Source of the DNA: Dawidia cretensis | GTDB lineage: Bacteria > Bacteroidota > Bacteroidia > Cytophagales > Cyclobacteriaceae | Reading direction: 5' to 3' | DNA length: 64,000 nt | NCBI RefSeq assembly: GCF_018598175.1 | Contig: NZ_JAHESE010000004.1 | Span: forward strand, 212,236 to 276,235 | Shown here: one piece after another, positions 51,031 to 61,424 of the stretch | Layout of the letters: each line of letters opens with the position of its first letter | How positions within the stretch are numbered: position 1 is the first letter of the stretch | Translations under genes and position numbers: made by a program | The notes under the pieces: generated by a model | What the model saw: the letters and a program-made list of their open reading frames with translations, nothing else | Databases searched by the model: none | What the model was told of the DNA's origin: nothing

Positions 51031-52494
51031 TTACGCGCCCAGTTTCCAGCCCTGGCGGTATTCGCGTTTCACAAACTGGTTGGCCGCGTCGAAGTTGGTG
51101 ATCTTCATGTTGGCGCCATCCCAGAGCAATTTGATGTTACGGCCCGGGAAGTCGAACTGATCGGGTTTATCGGCCTTCGGCACGCGCACGTCAAAGCTGC
51201 GGATGGCGAGGTTGCCCATGAGCACGGTCTCGGTCAGCGGACCGGCGATCTCAAATGGCGAGCTCACTTCCATCTTGCCATAGCCGGCCAGACAGGCCTC
51301 CACCCACTGCGCGTAGTGTCCTTCGGCACCGCCGGGCACACGTTTGATGGTCACCGGTGTTTTGTCATCTTTATTCTTCGCGGTAGGTAGCAGCTTCGGG
51401 TCTGCACCGTACGTGCCGCACATCATCTTGCCTTTGCTGCCGATGAAGATTACGCCGTTGCCGCCGTCGCCCATGACTTCGTTCGGGCCCAGTTCCTCGG
51501 GGCGTTCGGGTTGAATGCCACCGTCCATCCAGTGCATCTTCACGGGCGGCTTGCCGTTCCTGCCGGGGAAGGTCAGTACGGTGTAGGATGATGGCGGGCA
51601 GCTGTCGGGGAAATAGCCGCGTTTAAATTCATCGACGTAGACGCTGCCTACGCTGGCCGTTACGTCGGTGGGGTATTGCAGGCCGAGTACACGGAAGGGA
51701 GGTTCTACAATGTGGCAACCCATGTCGCCGAGGGCGCCTGTGCCGTAATCCCACCAACCGCGCCAGTTGAAGGGCACGAGCTTTTCAACGTACTCCTTAT
51801 GCGGCGCTGTGCCGAGCCACAGATCCCAGTCGAGGTCTGCGGGCACGGCGGTTTTTTTATCCGACCACGCAATGCCTTGTGGCCACACGGGGCGGTTGGT
51901 CCAGCAGTATACTTCGTTGACTTCACCGATCAGACCGGCCTGGTACCATTCCATCAGCTTGCGCACGCCGTCGCCGGAAGAGCCCTGGTTGCCCATCTGG
52001 GTAACCACTTTATACTTCTTCGCGGCTTCGGTCAACATGCGGGCTTCGTAGATGTCGTGCGTGAGCGGCTTCTGTACATATACGTGTTTGCCCAGCTGCA
52101 TGGCAGCCATGGCTTGCACCGCGTGGTTGTGGTCGGGTGTAGACACTGACACGGCGTCGATATGCTTGTGCTCTTTGTCGAGCATCTTGCGGAAGTCTTT
52201 ATAGTATACGGCCTTCGGGAAAGCCTTCACCGAGTTGGCGGCACGGCTGTCGTGCACGTCGCACAGAAAGGAGATCTCGGCCTTGCCGCTCTTGGCGAAG
52301 CTGGAAATATCGCTCTGGCCTTTGCCGCCCACACCGATACCGGCAATGTAGAGCTTGTCGCTGGGCGCGCGATAGCCTTGTCCACCCAACACAAAACGGG
52401 GAACAATGGTAAAGGCGGCGGCCGTTATACCGGCTGTCTTGATAAAGCTTCTCCGCGATATAGCGGACGGGGGCGTTGACTTTTTCAGGGGCAT
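51031..52494 (-). CDS. Tat-exported Gfo/Idh/MocA-family oxidoreductase
   Basis: A 487-residue protein with a twin-arginine signal (S-R-R-S-F-I-K, Arg14-Arg15). The NAD(P)-binding fold follows (LYIAGIGVGGKGQ), then CDVHD, VSVSTPDHNHAVQAMAAMQLGKHVYVQKPL (the family's EKP motif is QKP here) and a C-terminal alpha/beta domain with WRGWWDYGTGALGDMGCHI. Exported members often act on glycosides through cofactor-bound redox chemistry in the periplasm. No sugar transporter is adjacent; a yidD gene lies upstream. Substrate unknown. Confidence 0.92.
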   Translation of the reverse strand: MPLKKSTPPSAISRRSFIKTAGITAAAFTIVPRFVLGGQGYRAPSDKLYIAGIGVGGKGQSDISSFAKSGKAEISFLCDVHDSRAANSVKAFPKAVYYKDFRKMLDKEHKHIDAVSVSTPDHNHAVQAMAAMQLGKHVYVQKPLTHDIYEARMLTEAAKKYKVVTQMGNQGSSGDGVRKLMEWYQAGLIGEVNEVYCWTNRPVWPQGIAWSDKKTAVPADLDWDLWLGTAPHKEYVEKLVPFNWRGWWDYGTGALGDMGCHIVEPPFRVLGLQYPTDVTASVGSVYVDEFKRGYFPDSCPPSSYTVLTFPGRNGKPPVKMHWMDGGIQPERPEELGPNEVMGDGGNGVIFIGSKGKMMCGTYGADPKLLPTAKNKDDKTPVTIKRVPGGAEGHYAQWVEACLAGYGKMEVSSPFEIAGPLTETVLMGNLAIRSFDVRVPKADKPDQFDFPGRNIKLLWDGANMKITNFDAANQFVKREYRQGWKLGA

Positions 52495-52616
52495 GGTAAT
52501 ATCGTGATGGTTGTTTACAAAAAAGAATTAACAGAACGATGATACGCCAAAAAGAGGAGGGAGGCAAATCGAATTTGACCAACGGTACCCGCGACGGCTG
52601 TAATGCCGGCGACGCC

Positions 52617-52850
52617 TTACTGTGCTTTGTGGTTTTTCCGGGGCACCGGATCATACCCGCTTGTGCCCCACGGATGGCACCGCACAATACGGCGCAACCC
52701 CAGCCACATGCCTTTGAGCACGCCCCACTCGCGAATAGCCTCGATGGCATATTGCGAGCATGTCGGCGTATGCCGGCAGTTCGATCCCAGCAAGGGGGAA
52801 ATAAAGAGCTGATAGAACCGTATGGGCAATATAAAAAGCTTGCGCAGCAT
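52617..52850 (-). CDS. yidD: Membrane protein insertion efficiency factor YidD
   Basis: A 77-residue protein with the full YidD pattern: an N-terminal amphipathic region ([28 protein letters not shown]) with three Cys residues, then [25 protein letters not shown] and G-Y-D-P-V-P. YidD aids YidC-dependent membrane insertion. In many genomes it lies with rnpA and yidC; here it is 59 bases downstream of cysS instead. Confidence 0.95.
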   Translation of the reverse strand: MLRKLFILPIRFYQLFISPLLGSNCRHTPTCSQYAIEAIREWGVLKGMWLGLRRIVRCHPWGTSGYDPVPRKNHKAQ

Positions 52851-52909
52851 AACCTTGAAAAAAGGAGAAGCACAGCGGTAGCGCCAGGCGCCGCCGCGGT
52901 GCGGTAATA

Positions 52910-54409
52910 TTATTCCAGTGTGTAGCCCATCTCGCCATCCTTGCCGTCCATCAGCTGAACGCCCAGCTTTTTGAGGTCGTCGCGGATGCGGTCCGACAGG
53001 GCATAGTTACGATCTTCACGCGCCTTCTTGCGCAGGTCGATTAGTACGTGGATGACGCCTTTCAGCAGTTCGTGATCGTGCTCCTGCTCTTCACGCAGGC
53101 CGAGCACATCTTCCATCACGCCGGTATAGGTCTTCTTAAAGTCCTGAAAGCTTTCTTCGGACAGACTCTTCAGTGACAGGTTGCCCGACTTCATGTCGTT
53201 GATGCGCGAGGCCATTTCAAACAGCACCGCCAGTGCCTTGGCCGTGTTGAAGTCGTCGCTCATGTTGGCATAGCAGTCTGCTATCAGCTTGTCCAGCTCG
53301 CTGTTGCTTGTCGCGGCGCCGCCGCCCGGGTGGTTCATCTTTTTGATGATGCCCAGGGCGTTGGATAATTTCTTAAAGCCTTTCTCGGCGGCGTTCAAGG
53401 CTTCGTTCGAGAAGTCCAGGGTGCTGGAGTAATGCGACTGCAGCATAAAGAACCGCACCGTCATCGGGCCGTAGCCACGCTCCAGCATCGGGTGGTCGCC
53501 CGTAAACAGCTGACGCGGAAGGAACGAGTTGCCGAGCGACTTGCTCATCTTCTGTCCGTTTACTGTCAGCATGTTGGAGTGCAACCAGTAATTGGCCGGG
53601 GCTTTGCCGTGGGCGCCTACCGCCTGCGCGATCTCGCACTCGTGGTGGGGGAACTTGAGGTCCATGCCACCACCGTGGATATCGAACGTCTCGCCCAGGT
53701 ACTTCGTGCTCATGACGGTACATTCGATGTGCCAGCCGGGAAACCCTTCGCCCCACGGCGAGGGCCAGCGCATGATGTGATACGGCGATGCTCTCTTCCA
53801 CAGGGCAAAGTCGATCTTGTTTCGCTTCTCGTCCTGGCTGTCGAGCTTGCGACCGCTCTCCATGAGATCTTCAATGACACGGCCCGACAAGATGCCGTAG
53901 TGATTGTTTTTGTCGTAGGCCAATACATCAAAGTATACCGAGCCGTTTACCTCATAGGCAAGGCCAAGGTCGATCAGCTTTTGGGTGATCTGGATCTGTT
54001 CAACAATGTGGCCGGTAGCAGAAGGCTCGATGCTGGGCGGCAGGATATTAAACTGGCGCGACACTTCGTGAAAACCTTCGGTATAGTGTTTCACCACTTC
54101 CATCGGCTCTAATTGTTCCAGGCGGGCTTTCTTGGAGATTTTGTCCTCGCCTTCGTCGGCGTCGTTTTCCAGGTGGCCCACGTCGGTGATGTTGCGTACA
54201 TAACGCACTTTATAGCCGAGGTGGCGGAAATAGCGGGATACTATATCAAAGGTCAGGAAGGTGCGTACATTGCCCAGGTGCACGTCGTTGTAAACAGTAG
54301 GACCACAGACATACATGCCGACGTGGCCGGGGTTGACGGGGGTGAAAAGTTCTTTTTTACCTCCCAGGGAATTCGATAGGTGGACGGGGTATTTATCGTA
54401 AAGCTCCAT
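52910..54409 (-). CDS. cysS: Cysteinyl-tRNA synthetase
   Basis: A 499-residue class I synthetase. The zinc and active-site segment [16 protein letters not shown] (HIGH motif as HLGN at 44-47, Cys35), [25 protein letters not shown] and the KMSKSLGN loop are all present, with an anticodon-binding helical C-terminus. It charges tRNA-Cys with cysteine. The ATG at 54409 was chosen; 35 codons upstream have no homology to the family and would cross an AT-rich leader. Confidence 0.96.
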   Translation of the reverse strand: MELYDKYPVHLSNSLGGKKELFTPVNPGHVGMYVCGPTVYNDVHLGNVRTFLTFDIVSRYFRHLGYKVRYVRNITDVGHLENDADEGEDKISKKARLEQLEPMEVVKHYTEGFHEVSRQFNILPPSIEPSATGHIVEQIQITQKLIDLGLAYEVNGSVYFDVLAYDKNNHYGILSGRVIEDLMESGRKLDSQDEKRNKIDFALWKRASPYHIMRWPSPWGEGFPGWHIECTVMSTKYLGETFDIHGGGMDLKFPHHECEIAQAVGAHGKAPANYWLHSNMLTVNGQKMSKSLGNSFLPRQLFTGDHPMLERGYGPMTVRFFMLQSHYSSTLDFSNEALNAAEKGFKKLSNALGIIKKMNHPGGGAATSNSELDKLIADCYANMSDDFNTAKALAVLFEMASRINDMKSGNLSLKSLSEESFQDFKKTYTGVMEDVLGLREEQEHDHELLKGVIHVLIDLRKKAREDRNYALSDRIRDDLKKLGVQLMDGKDGEMGYTLE

Positions 54410-54745
54410 AACTAAAATCGGCCGAAAATACTTATTTAATGTGTAGGCGCCCAATCTGGACATTTGCGGACAGTTATCGTTTACGTTTGCGGTATTATTT
54501 TGTTGGGAAGCCATTTCTACAACGCCAACCCATACCGCTATTTGGGGCTATCCGTGTGTTTAGCCATCAAACACAAAGAATGTTCGGACATGTTCGCGCG
54601 CACACCTGCTATGTTGTCGGCAACGTGCGTTTCAGCAATTCACACGACACGCAGAACAAACGTGTTAACATGCGTTTTTCTTAATAGCAGACTTTATCCC
54701 GATTTGGTTCTCTGGGCCCACAGAAAACGCTTGCACAACAATCTT
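54410..54745. other. AT-rich divergent region before cysS and the Sus-like operon
   Basis: Gene-free. Motifs of the type ACAAACG or CGTTTG occur at about 54483 and 54655, continuing in the cluster at 54746-54783. GTTCGGACATGTTCG near 54592 is a short symmetrical sequence. No perfect promoter was recognised on either strand. Confidence 0.4.
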
Positions 54746-54783
54746 CACAAACGGATTCGTAATCGTTTGTGGCAACGTTTGTT
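54746..54783. promoter_or_regulatory. Candidate operator of the Sus-like operon (CACAAACG palindrome)
   Basis: CACAAACG (54746-54753) and CGTTTGTG (54764-54771) form an 8-base inverted repeat with a 10-base spacer; CGTTTGT repeats again directly at 54777-54783. It lies about 140 bases before the first lipoprotein gene of the operon. The layout suggests binding of a dimeric regulator such as a LacI- or Crp-type protein. Confidence 0.5.
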
Positions 54784-54921
54784 AAAGTATTTTTACGGCT
54801 TTTTAATTACATGAGTGGCGGAATATTTACATTCGGGTTAGTATTATTTCCAAACAAAATTCTGAAAGGAGTTTTGAAACGAAATTTTCAACCTAAATCA
54901 ATTAACCCAAACGTAAACCTT

Positions 54922-56232
54922 ATGATGAAAAGATTTACCCCTTTTCTGTTTGCCTGTGCCGTGGCGCTGCTGCTGATCAGGTGCGACGACGACGAGGCAT
55001 CTTCTCCTCCGAAGTCCTCCTTCACGGTGGACAAAACCTCCGGTCTGGCTAATGATACCGAGTTCACATTCGTGGTGGAACAGGTAAGTGCAGGCGACAT
55101 TTCGCTATTACCGTACGGCACCGAACGCCCCAATTTGGGGGGTATCCGGATCACCAATTTTAAGGACGGGAAAGCCACCGTAACCTTTAAGTACGAAGAA
55201 GTCGGAACGTTCGAGGCTGTCGTGGTGACCAACAATCACACCGCCGACGGGGAAAGTGTCAAGTCGACGTTTTCGGATCCAAAAACGGTGACAATCACCA
55301 GCGACCGCAAAGAAATCTCTGACTTCACCTTTGAGAAGAGCACCAGCACGGTGATCGATCAGGACGCCCGCACCATTACAATCGTTGTGCCGTACGGCAC
55401 AGATGTAACGGCGCTGAAAGCAAAGTTTGCGGTAAGCGCCTTTACGACAGTGACCGTGGGCAGCACCGCGCAAACCAGCGACGGTACGACAAACAACTTT
55501 ACGAACCCGGTTGTCTATACTGTCAAATCGAACGATGGCACTTCGGTGAATTATACCGTTACGGTAAACGTCACGCCGGTTGAACAGACCTTTGAGCTGA
55601 AGGGCGCTACCGGCAAAGTGCTGGCCGGTGATCTCAAAGACAAAGTGTTTACCGGTGCGGTGGACAATGACAATCACACGATCGTACTTTATGGCCCTGC
55701 CGGGACGCCCGCCACGGCTTTCGACGAGATTTCCCTGAACTATGAGATGGCCGGCAAATTCGCCTACCTCAAGTTCGATAACAAGAAGCTCAAGCAGGAC
55801 ACGGAGTTCGATCTGAATCCCGCTGCGGCTACAGTGGAAGCCTATTCGCAAGATTCACTGGGCGCTGGCGGTACACAGGACTATATGGTATATGGCACTG
55901 ATGCACCGAAATTAAACTTCTCATTCCCCAGCCTCGTGCCCTCTGTCGAAGGTACGGTGGATGGATTTACCACTACGCTGAAGGTGCTGAAGATCGCCGG
56001 AACGGAGTTTTCTACAGACGCGTGGATCGAAGAGCTGCCTGCGGGAGTTACTGCTTCGGTGGAAGACCTCGAATACCAGGACGTTAACGGCAGCTGGGTA
56101 CCCTTCTCGCCGGGTGACGAAGTAGACTATACCAAGAACGTAAACTTCAGGCTGCCCGTAATGGATAGCCGCCTGGACGGCGGTGTAACGTACTGGGCTA
56201 TGTACAAAGTCAGTGTTCTTTACCTCCAATAA
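54922..56232 (+). CDS. DUF5018-type lipoprotein at the head of the SusCD operon
   Basis: A 436-residue lipoprotein (lipobox LLLIRC, Cys21, followed by Asp-rich D-D-D-E). After an Ig-like first domain (about 35-125) comes a DUF5018-like repeat, ISDFTFEKSTSTVIDQDARTITIVVPYGTDVTALKAKF to DGTSVNYTVTV, then a C-terminal beta domain of about 190 residues. Such lipoproteins usually sit at the cell surface as SusE/F-like glycan- or ligand-binding partners. Here the gene comes first, 18 bases before susC. A start at 54922 gives the lipoprotein signal; the extension to 54769 is rejected. Confidence 0.82.
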   Translation: MMKRFTPFLFACAVALLLIRCDDDEASSPPKSSFTVDKTSGLANDTEFTFVVEQVSAGDISLLPYGTERPNLGGIRITNFKDGKATVTFKYEEVGTFEAVVVTNNHTADGESVKSTFSDPKTVTITSDRKEISDFTFEKSTSTVIDQDARTITIVVPYGTDVTALKAKFAVSAFTTVTVGSTAQTSDGTTNNFTNPVVYTVKSNDGTSVNYTVTVNVTPVEQTFELKGATGKVLAGDLKDKVFTGAVDNDNHTIVLYGPAGTPATAFDEISLNYEMAGKFAYLKFDNKKLKQDTEFDLNPAAATVEAYSQDSLGAGGTQDYMVYGTDAPKLNFSFPSLVPSVEGTVDGFTTTLKVLKIAGTEFSTDAWIEELPAGVTASVEDLEYQDVNGSWVPFSPGDEVDYTKNVNFRLPVMDSRLDGGVTYWAMYKVSVLYLQ

Positions 56233-56250
56233 CCCAAACCTGAGCGAACG

Positions 56251-59200
56251 ATGAAAAATCTATATACATTATGGTTGCGCGTTACCCTGGTAATTGGGTT
56301 GATGAGCGCAGCCAGCGCACTCTATGCGCAGAAGTCGGTGTCCGGAACGGTCCTGGACGAGGCCGGCTCCCCGATACCCGGGGTGAGCATTCTTGAAAAA
56401 GGTACGACCAACGGTACCACCACGGATACCGAAGGCAAGTATAATTTGACAGTACGCACGGATAATCCGGTGCTGACGTTCTCCTTCATCGGTTATAAAA
56501 CACAAGAAGTGTCGGTGGATAACCGCACATCGATAGCCGTCTCCCTGGACCCGGATGTGTCCTCCCTCGAAGAAGTCGTGGTGACGGGGTATACAACGGA
56601 ACGGAAGCAGGATATCGTCGCGGCCGTTTCGACACTGTCGAATAAAAACACGACGGCGATTCCGATCCCGAACGTTGAGCAAGCTATCCAGGGGCGCGTT
56701 GCCGGTGTGCAAGTAATCACCTCGGGTCAGCCCGGTGCTACGAGCCAGGTGCGTATCCGTGGGTATGGTTCGTTTACAAACAACACGCCGCTGTATATCG
56801 TGGACGGTGTTCCTACCTTCAACGTCGACAACCTGAACCCGAATGACATCGAGTCTACTACCGTACTGAAAGATGCCGGTGCGGCCTCTATCTATGGTGC
56901 GCGCGCTGCGTCGGGTGTCATCGTATATACGACGAAGCATGGCAAGCCCGACGGCACCATCAAAGTAACCTACGACATGAGCGTTGGTATGAACTTTCCG
57001 GGCGAGGGCATCGAGCTGCTGAATCCGCAGCAAACTGCCAACAAGACCTGGGAAGCTTTCCGTAATGCCGGCCAGGACACCAAGCACCCGCAATATGGTG
57101 AGGGTGCTGCCCCTGTGCTGCCGGATTACATCAACGTAGGCGTGCAAGATGACAAAGGCAACTGGTCTGTGGCCGCGGGTGTGAATGAAGGAGATCCGCG
57201 GATCCAAAATGCCCGTGATAATTACAACGTAGACTTCGACAAAGGCTCTATCGTACAAGTGGTACGCGCAAATAAAGGTGGTACTGACTGGTACGACGAA
57301 ATGACGCGTGTGGCACCCGTTACACGGCACTCGTTAGGCCTGTCGGGCGGCAACGAACGCAGCCACTACTATATGGGCCTTGGCTACTATAACCAACAAG
57401 GTATTGCCATCAACCAGTACCTGAAGCGTTATACAGCTCGTTTTAACTCAGAGTTCAAGCCGGCGTCTATCGTACGCATCGGCGAAAACCTGCAAGTTAC
57501 CTACCGCGATAACCCGCAAATCGGTGATCCGCAAAGCGAGAACCAGCTGAACATGGCGTATCGTATGAACCCGATCATCCCGGTATACGATGAGTATGGT
57601 GGATGGGCCGGCACGGCCGCGCCTGGTTTGAATAACCCGGCTAACCCGGTGGCCAGCTTGAAGCGCCTGAGCAAAGATTACAACCAGCAAACCGCCTGGG
57701 GCCTGTTCGGCAATGCTTATGCAGAAGTGGATGTGCTGAAGAATTTAACGGTACGTACATCGTTTGGTGGTTCGCTTGCCAGCGGTTATGCCATGCAGTT
57801 TGGTTACCGCACGTATGAGAACTCTGAAAACAATGGCGCTTACTCCATCAACGAAGCCGGCTTCTACGGTGCCAACTGGATCTGGACGAATACAATCAAT
57901 TATAGCCTGAAACTGAGCGACCACAGCTTTAAAGCCCTCGTGGGGTATGAAGCCATTAAGGATCCGGCCCGTGGTCGGTTCATCAACGGTGTGGGTCTGA
58001 ACCCGTTCAGCATCGACCCGAACTACATCAGCATTTCCAACTCGTCGTCTACCGGCCGCCAGGTAAACAGCGGTCCGCAAGGCACGTCACGCACACTGGT
58101 GTCTGAGTTCGGTAAACTGGACTACAACTTCCAGGAGAAATACTACGCCAGCTTCACGCTGCGTCACGACGGTTCGTCCGCCTTCGGTAGCGAAAAACGC
58201 TTCGGCTACTTTCCGTCTATCACCGGTGCATGGCGTGTTTCGCAAGAGAGCTTTATGCAGGGGGTCACGATTATCGACGACTTGAAACTGCGCGGTGGCT
58301 GGGGTATCATGGGTAACCAGAACATCAACCCGACCAACCAGTATACATTGTACGGCGGCAATCCGTCGGTAGGGTATGACATCAACGGCGCGAACAGCTC
58401 GGTATCGCCGGGTATCGTGCCGCTGCAGATCGGTAACCCTTCCGGTAAGTGGGAGAAAAACATCACCACCAACATCGGCATCGATGCAACCCTCATGAAA
58501 GGTACCCTCGAGATCGTGCTGGACGTATGGCGCAAGAAAACAGAAGACCTGTTGTATAACCCGGCTTTTGCCGCGACCGGCGGCGTGTTCTCGCAATATC
58601 CGTTTGTGAACGTGGGTAGTATCGACAACCGCGGTGTGGATCTGCAGATCATCAAACGCCATCGCGTGAGCCAGGACCTGGATTTCGTGGTAGAAGGTAA
58701 CATCGGCTTTATCCACAACGAGATCAAAACCATTGCCGACGGTCTCGACTTCTTTGATAACGGCACGTACCGTAACCTGACCTTCGTGCGCAACGCGGTA
58801 GGACAGAGCTTGTCGTCTTTCTACGGTTATAAAACGATAGGCTTTTTCCAGTCTGCTGAAGACGTGGCATCGTCACCGAGGCAGGATGGCGCCGCCCCGG
58901 GCCGCTTCAAGTTTGCTGACGTCAACGGCGACAACCGCATCGATCCCAACGACCGGGTATATATGGGCACGCCGATTCCTAAATTCACGTACGGTCTGAA
59001 CCTCATGGCAAACTACAAGGCCTTCACGATTGAAGCATTCTTCTATGGTAAGGCGGGTAATGACATCGTAAACTTCTCGAAGTGGTTTACCGATTTCTAT
59101 CCTTCCTTCTCGGGTGCTGCCATCGGTGCCCGCACCATGGATTCGTGGACGCCGGAGAACACGGGCGCCGAAACGCCGATTTTCGAAAACGTATCGAACT

Positions 59201-59481
59201 TCAGCACCAACACCCAGGCCAACTCCTGGTACGTGGAAAGCGGTGCGTACATGCGTATGAAGAACCTGCAGGTGACCTACAACGTACCGCTGCCATTACT
59301 CGATCGCGCGGGCATCAAACAACTGAAGGTTTACCTGCAGGCCGTGAACCTGTTTACGATCACCAAGTATCAGGGCAAAGATCCTGAGATCGCTTCCAGC
59401 GTTGATACCACCCTGGGGATCGACGTCGGTAACTACCCGGCTACACGGATCTATTCTCTCGGTGTTAACCTTGGGTTTTAA
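56251..59481 (+). CDS. SusC/RagA-family TonB-linked outer-membrane transporter
   Basis: A 1076-residue SusC-type transporter: signal peptide (cleavage after LYA, residue 26), carboxypeptidase-like domain (KSVSGTVLDEAGSPIPGVSILEKG), TonB box LEEVVVTGYT, plug with VRIRGYGSFTNNTPLYIVDGVP and LKDAGAASIYGARAASGVIVYTTK, and a long barrel ending LGVNLGF. With its SusD partner it forms the bucket-and-lid importer for a glycan, peptide or similar polymer fragment. No glycoside hydrolase, sigma/anti-sigma pair or hybrid sensor is adjacent, so substrate is not indicated. Confidence 0.96.
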   Translation: MKNLYTLWLRVTLVIGLMSAASALYAQKSVSGTVLDEAGSPIPGVSILEKGTTNGTTTDTEGKYNLTVRTDNPVLTFSFIGYKTQEVSVDNRTSIAVSLDPDVSSLEEVVVTGYTTERKQDIVAAVSTLSNKNTTAIPIPNVEQAIQGRVAGVQVITSGQPGATSQVRIRGYGSFTNNTPLYIVDGVPTFNVDNLNPNDIESTTVLKDAGAASIYGARAASGVIVYTTKHGKPDGTIKVTYDMSVGMNFPGEGIELLNPQQTANKTWEAFRNAGQDTKHPQYGEGAAPVLPDYINVGVQDDKGNWSVAAGVNEGDPRIQNARDNYNVDFDKGSIVQVVRANKGGTDWYDEMTRVAPVTRHSLGLSGGNERSHYYMGLGYYNQQGIAINQYLKRYTARFNSEFKPASIVRIGENLQVTYRDNPQIGDPQSENQLNMAYRMNPIIPVYDEYGGWAGTAAPGLNNPANPVASLKRLSKDYNQQTAWGLFGNAYAEVDVLKNLTVRTSFGGSLASGYAMQFGYRTYENSENNGAYSINEAGFYGANWIWTNTINYSLKLSDHSFKALVGYEAIKDPARGRFINGVGLNPFSIDPNYISISNSSSTGRQVNSGPQGTSRTLVSEFGKLDYNFQEKYYASFTLRHDGSSAFGSEKRFGYFPSITGAWRVSQESFMQGVTIIDDLKLRGGWGIMGNQNINPTNQYTLYGGNPSVGYDINGANSSVSPGIVPLQIGNPSGKWEKNITTNIGIDATLMKGTLEIVLDVWRKKTEDLLYNPAFAATGGVFSQYPFVNVGSIDNRGVDLQIIKRHRVSQDLDFVVEGNIGFIHNEIKTIADGLDFFDNGTYRNLTFVRNAVGQSLSSFYGYKTIGFFQSAEDVASSPRQDGAAPGRFKFADVNGDNRIDPNDRVYMGTPIPKFTYGLNLMANYKAFTIEAFFYGKAGNDIVNFSKWFTDFYPSFSGAAIGARTMDSWTPENTGAETPIFENVSNFSTNTQANSWYVESGAYMRMKNLQVTYNVPLPLLDRAGIKQLKVYLQAVNLFTITKYQGKDPEIASSVDTTLGIDVGNYPATRIYSLGVNLGF

Positions 59482-59509
59482 TTGACAGACGACTTTAACA
59501 GAAATTCCT

Positions 59510-61345
59510 ATGAATAAGAATATAATCATCAAGACGATTGCCTGGATGTTTCCGGTTGCGCTCATGGTTGCCTATTCGTGTGAGGATAGCTTCCTGGAGC
59601 AGCCGCAAAAAGGCGCGCTGGGCGACGAGCTGGTCATCACCAAGAAGGGTGCCGAGCAAAGCCTGATCGGTGCCTATGCTGCCCTGAAAGGCACGCAGGG
59701 TAACTACAATGGTTCTAACACCGGCTGGGTGTTCGGCAGTATCGTCGGCGGCGACGCCCACAAAGGGTCTGATGCCGGTGACCAGTCGGATATCAACCCA
59801 ATTGCGAACTTCACGGCGACGTCGACCAACAGCTACTTCAATGCGAAGTGGATCACGAACTACGACGGGATCAACCGCGCGAATTCGACGATCAAGATCC
59901 TCGACAAATTGGAGCCGAGCGAGATTGCCGACGCCGACAAAACCACGCTGCGTGCCGAGGCCCGCTTCCTGCGCGGGTTCTATCACTTCGAAGTGAAGAA
60001 GATGTGGAACATGGTGCCGTATGTAGACGAGAAGATCGACTACCTGCTGGGTAACTTCAAAGTGCCCAACGACCGCGACATCTGGGCCGACATCGAAGCG
60101 GACTTTAAGTTCGGCTACGACAACCTGGCCGGCAGCGGCATGGCCGCAGGCCGTGCGAACAAATGGGCTGCCGGAGCTTTCCTGGCGAAGACCTATATCT
60201 TCCAGCGCAAGTGGACAGAAGCAAAAGCGGTATTGGATGCCATCATTGCCGAAGGCACAACCCCCGGCGGTGCCCGTTACGGCCTCCTGGACAGGTTCCA
60301 CGATAACTTCGAAATGAAGAATGACAACACCAAAGAATCTGTATTTGCCTACCAGGCATCGATCAACGACGGTTCCGGTGGTAACAACTCCAACTTCGAC
60401 GAGATCCTGAACTGGCCCTACAACAACGGCCCGGGTGGCTGCTGCGGGTTCTTCCAGCCTTCATTCGAGCTGGCCAACTCGTACCGTACCGACGGTGCCG
60501 GCTTGCCGCTGCTCGACCGCTCGTACAACAGCTCGGGCGAGCAATTGAAAGACGACATGGGCATCGCGGTAGACGACGCCGGATTTACACCGGACGCAGG
60601 CAACCTCGATCCCCGCATCGACTGGACGATCGGCCGCCGCGGTATACCCTATCTCGACTGGGGTGCACACCCGGGTGCTTCGTGGGTACGTCTGCAATCC
60701 AACGGTGGACCGTATTCACCTAAGAAACATGCTTATGCCAAAGCTGACGAGTCGTCTGTTACAGACGGTAGCTCGTGGACGAAAGGTCTGACCGGTATCA
60801 ACGTGCAGTTCATCCGTTACGCCCAGGTACTGTTGTGGGCCGCCGAAGCGGAAGCCGAGCTGGTGAAAGCCGGTAGTGGCGGCAGCCTGGAGAAAGCACG
60901 GGAGTATGTAAACATGATCCGCGCCAGAGCTGCCAACCCGGCGGGATTTGTGAAGGCCAGCGTACAAAACGGGAAGACCGACTGGGACGCTTACCTGGAC
61001 GCCAATGTGGCCTCACAGCCTGCCGCAAAATATGTTGTTGCCGAATATCCCTCGTTCCCCGATGCCACGTACGCGCTTCGTGCCATTCACTTTGAGCACA
61101 AGCTTGAATTCGGGATGGAAGGCCACCGCTTCTTCGACCTGGTACGCTGGGACGAGACGACCAATGCAGGCGGTAACCCGGTAAACTTGCAAGCCTACCT
61201 GGACTATGAAGGTACACGTCTGGGCATCTACAGAGGTGTGACATTCGTCCGTGGCAAGCACGACTACTATCCGCTGCCGCAAAATCAGATCGATCTCGAG
61301 CAGACGGGTGGCGTTTCTGCGCTGAATCAGAACCCGGGATATTGA
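59510..61345 (+). CDS. RagB/SusD-family lipoprotein
   Basis: A 611-residue surface lipoprotein (signal ending VAYSC, Cys24, then E-D-S-F-L-E-Q-P-Q-K-G). The SusD pattern is clear: AEQSLIGAYAALKGTQG, LRAEARFLRGFYHFEVKKMW, the TPR-like helices with WAAGAFLAKTYIFQRKWTEAKAVLD, and the C-terminal block YAQVLLWAAEAEAEL, REYVNMIRARA, FEHKLEFGMEGHRFFDLVRW and YYPLPQNQIDL. It binds substrate and lids the SusC barrel. It starts 28 bases after susC and is followed by a strong terminator. Confidence 0.96.
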   Translation: MNKNIIIKTIAWMFPVALMVAYSCEDSFLEQPQKGALGDELVITKKGAEQSLIGAYAALKGTQGNYNGSNTGWVFGSIVGGDAHKGSDAGDQSDINPIANFTATSTNSYFNAKWITNYDGINRANSTIKILDKLEPSEIADADKTTLRAEARFLRGFYHFEVKKMWNMVPYVDEKIDYLLGNFKVPNDRDIWADIEADFKFGYDNLAGSGMAAGRANKWAAGAFLAKTYIFQRKWTEAKAVLDAIIAEGTTPGGARYGLLDRFHDNFEMKNDNTKESVFAYQASINDGSGGNNSNFDEILNWPYNNGPGGCCGFFQPSFELANSYRTDGAGLPLLDRSYNSSGEQLKDDMGIAVDDAGFTPDAGNLDPRIDWTIGRRGIPYLDWGAHPGASWVRLQSNGGPYSPKKHAYAKADESSVTDGSSWTKGLTGINVQFIRYAQVLLWAAEAEAELVKAGSGGSLEKAREYVNMIRARAANPAGFVKASVQNGKTDWDAYLDANVASQPAAKYVVAEYPSFPDATYALRAIHFEHKLEFGMEGHRFFDLVRWDETTNAGGNPVNLQAYLDYEGTRLGIYRGVTFVRGKHDYYPLPQNQIDLEQTGGVSALNQNPGY

Positions 61346-61366
61346 GAATACGATAATATTTTTAAG

Positions 61367-61400
61367 AAAGGCAAGACCAGTCTATATTGGTCTTGCCTTT
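61367..61400 (+). terminator. Terminator after the SusCD operon
   Basis: AAAGGCAAGACCA pairs perfectly with TGGTCTTGCCTTT (13 base pairs, loop of 8), followed by a T run to 61402. Only 22 bases then remain before the next start codon, so the downstream gene probably depends on read-through. Confidence 0.88.
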
Positions 61401-61424
61401 TTATTAGCCTGACCCCGGATCTCC

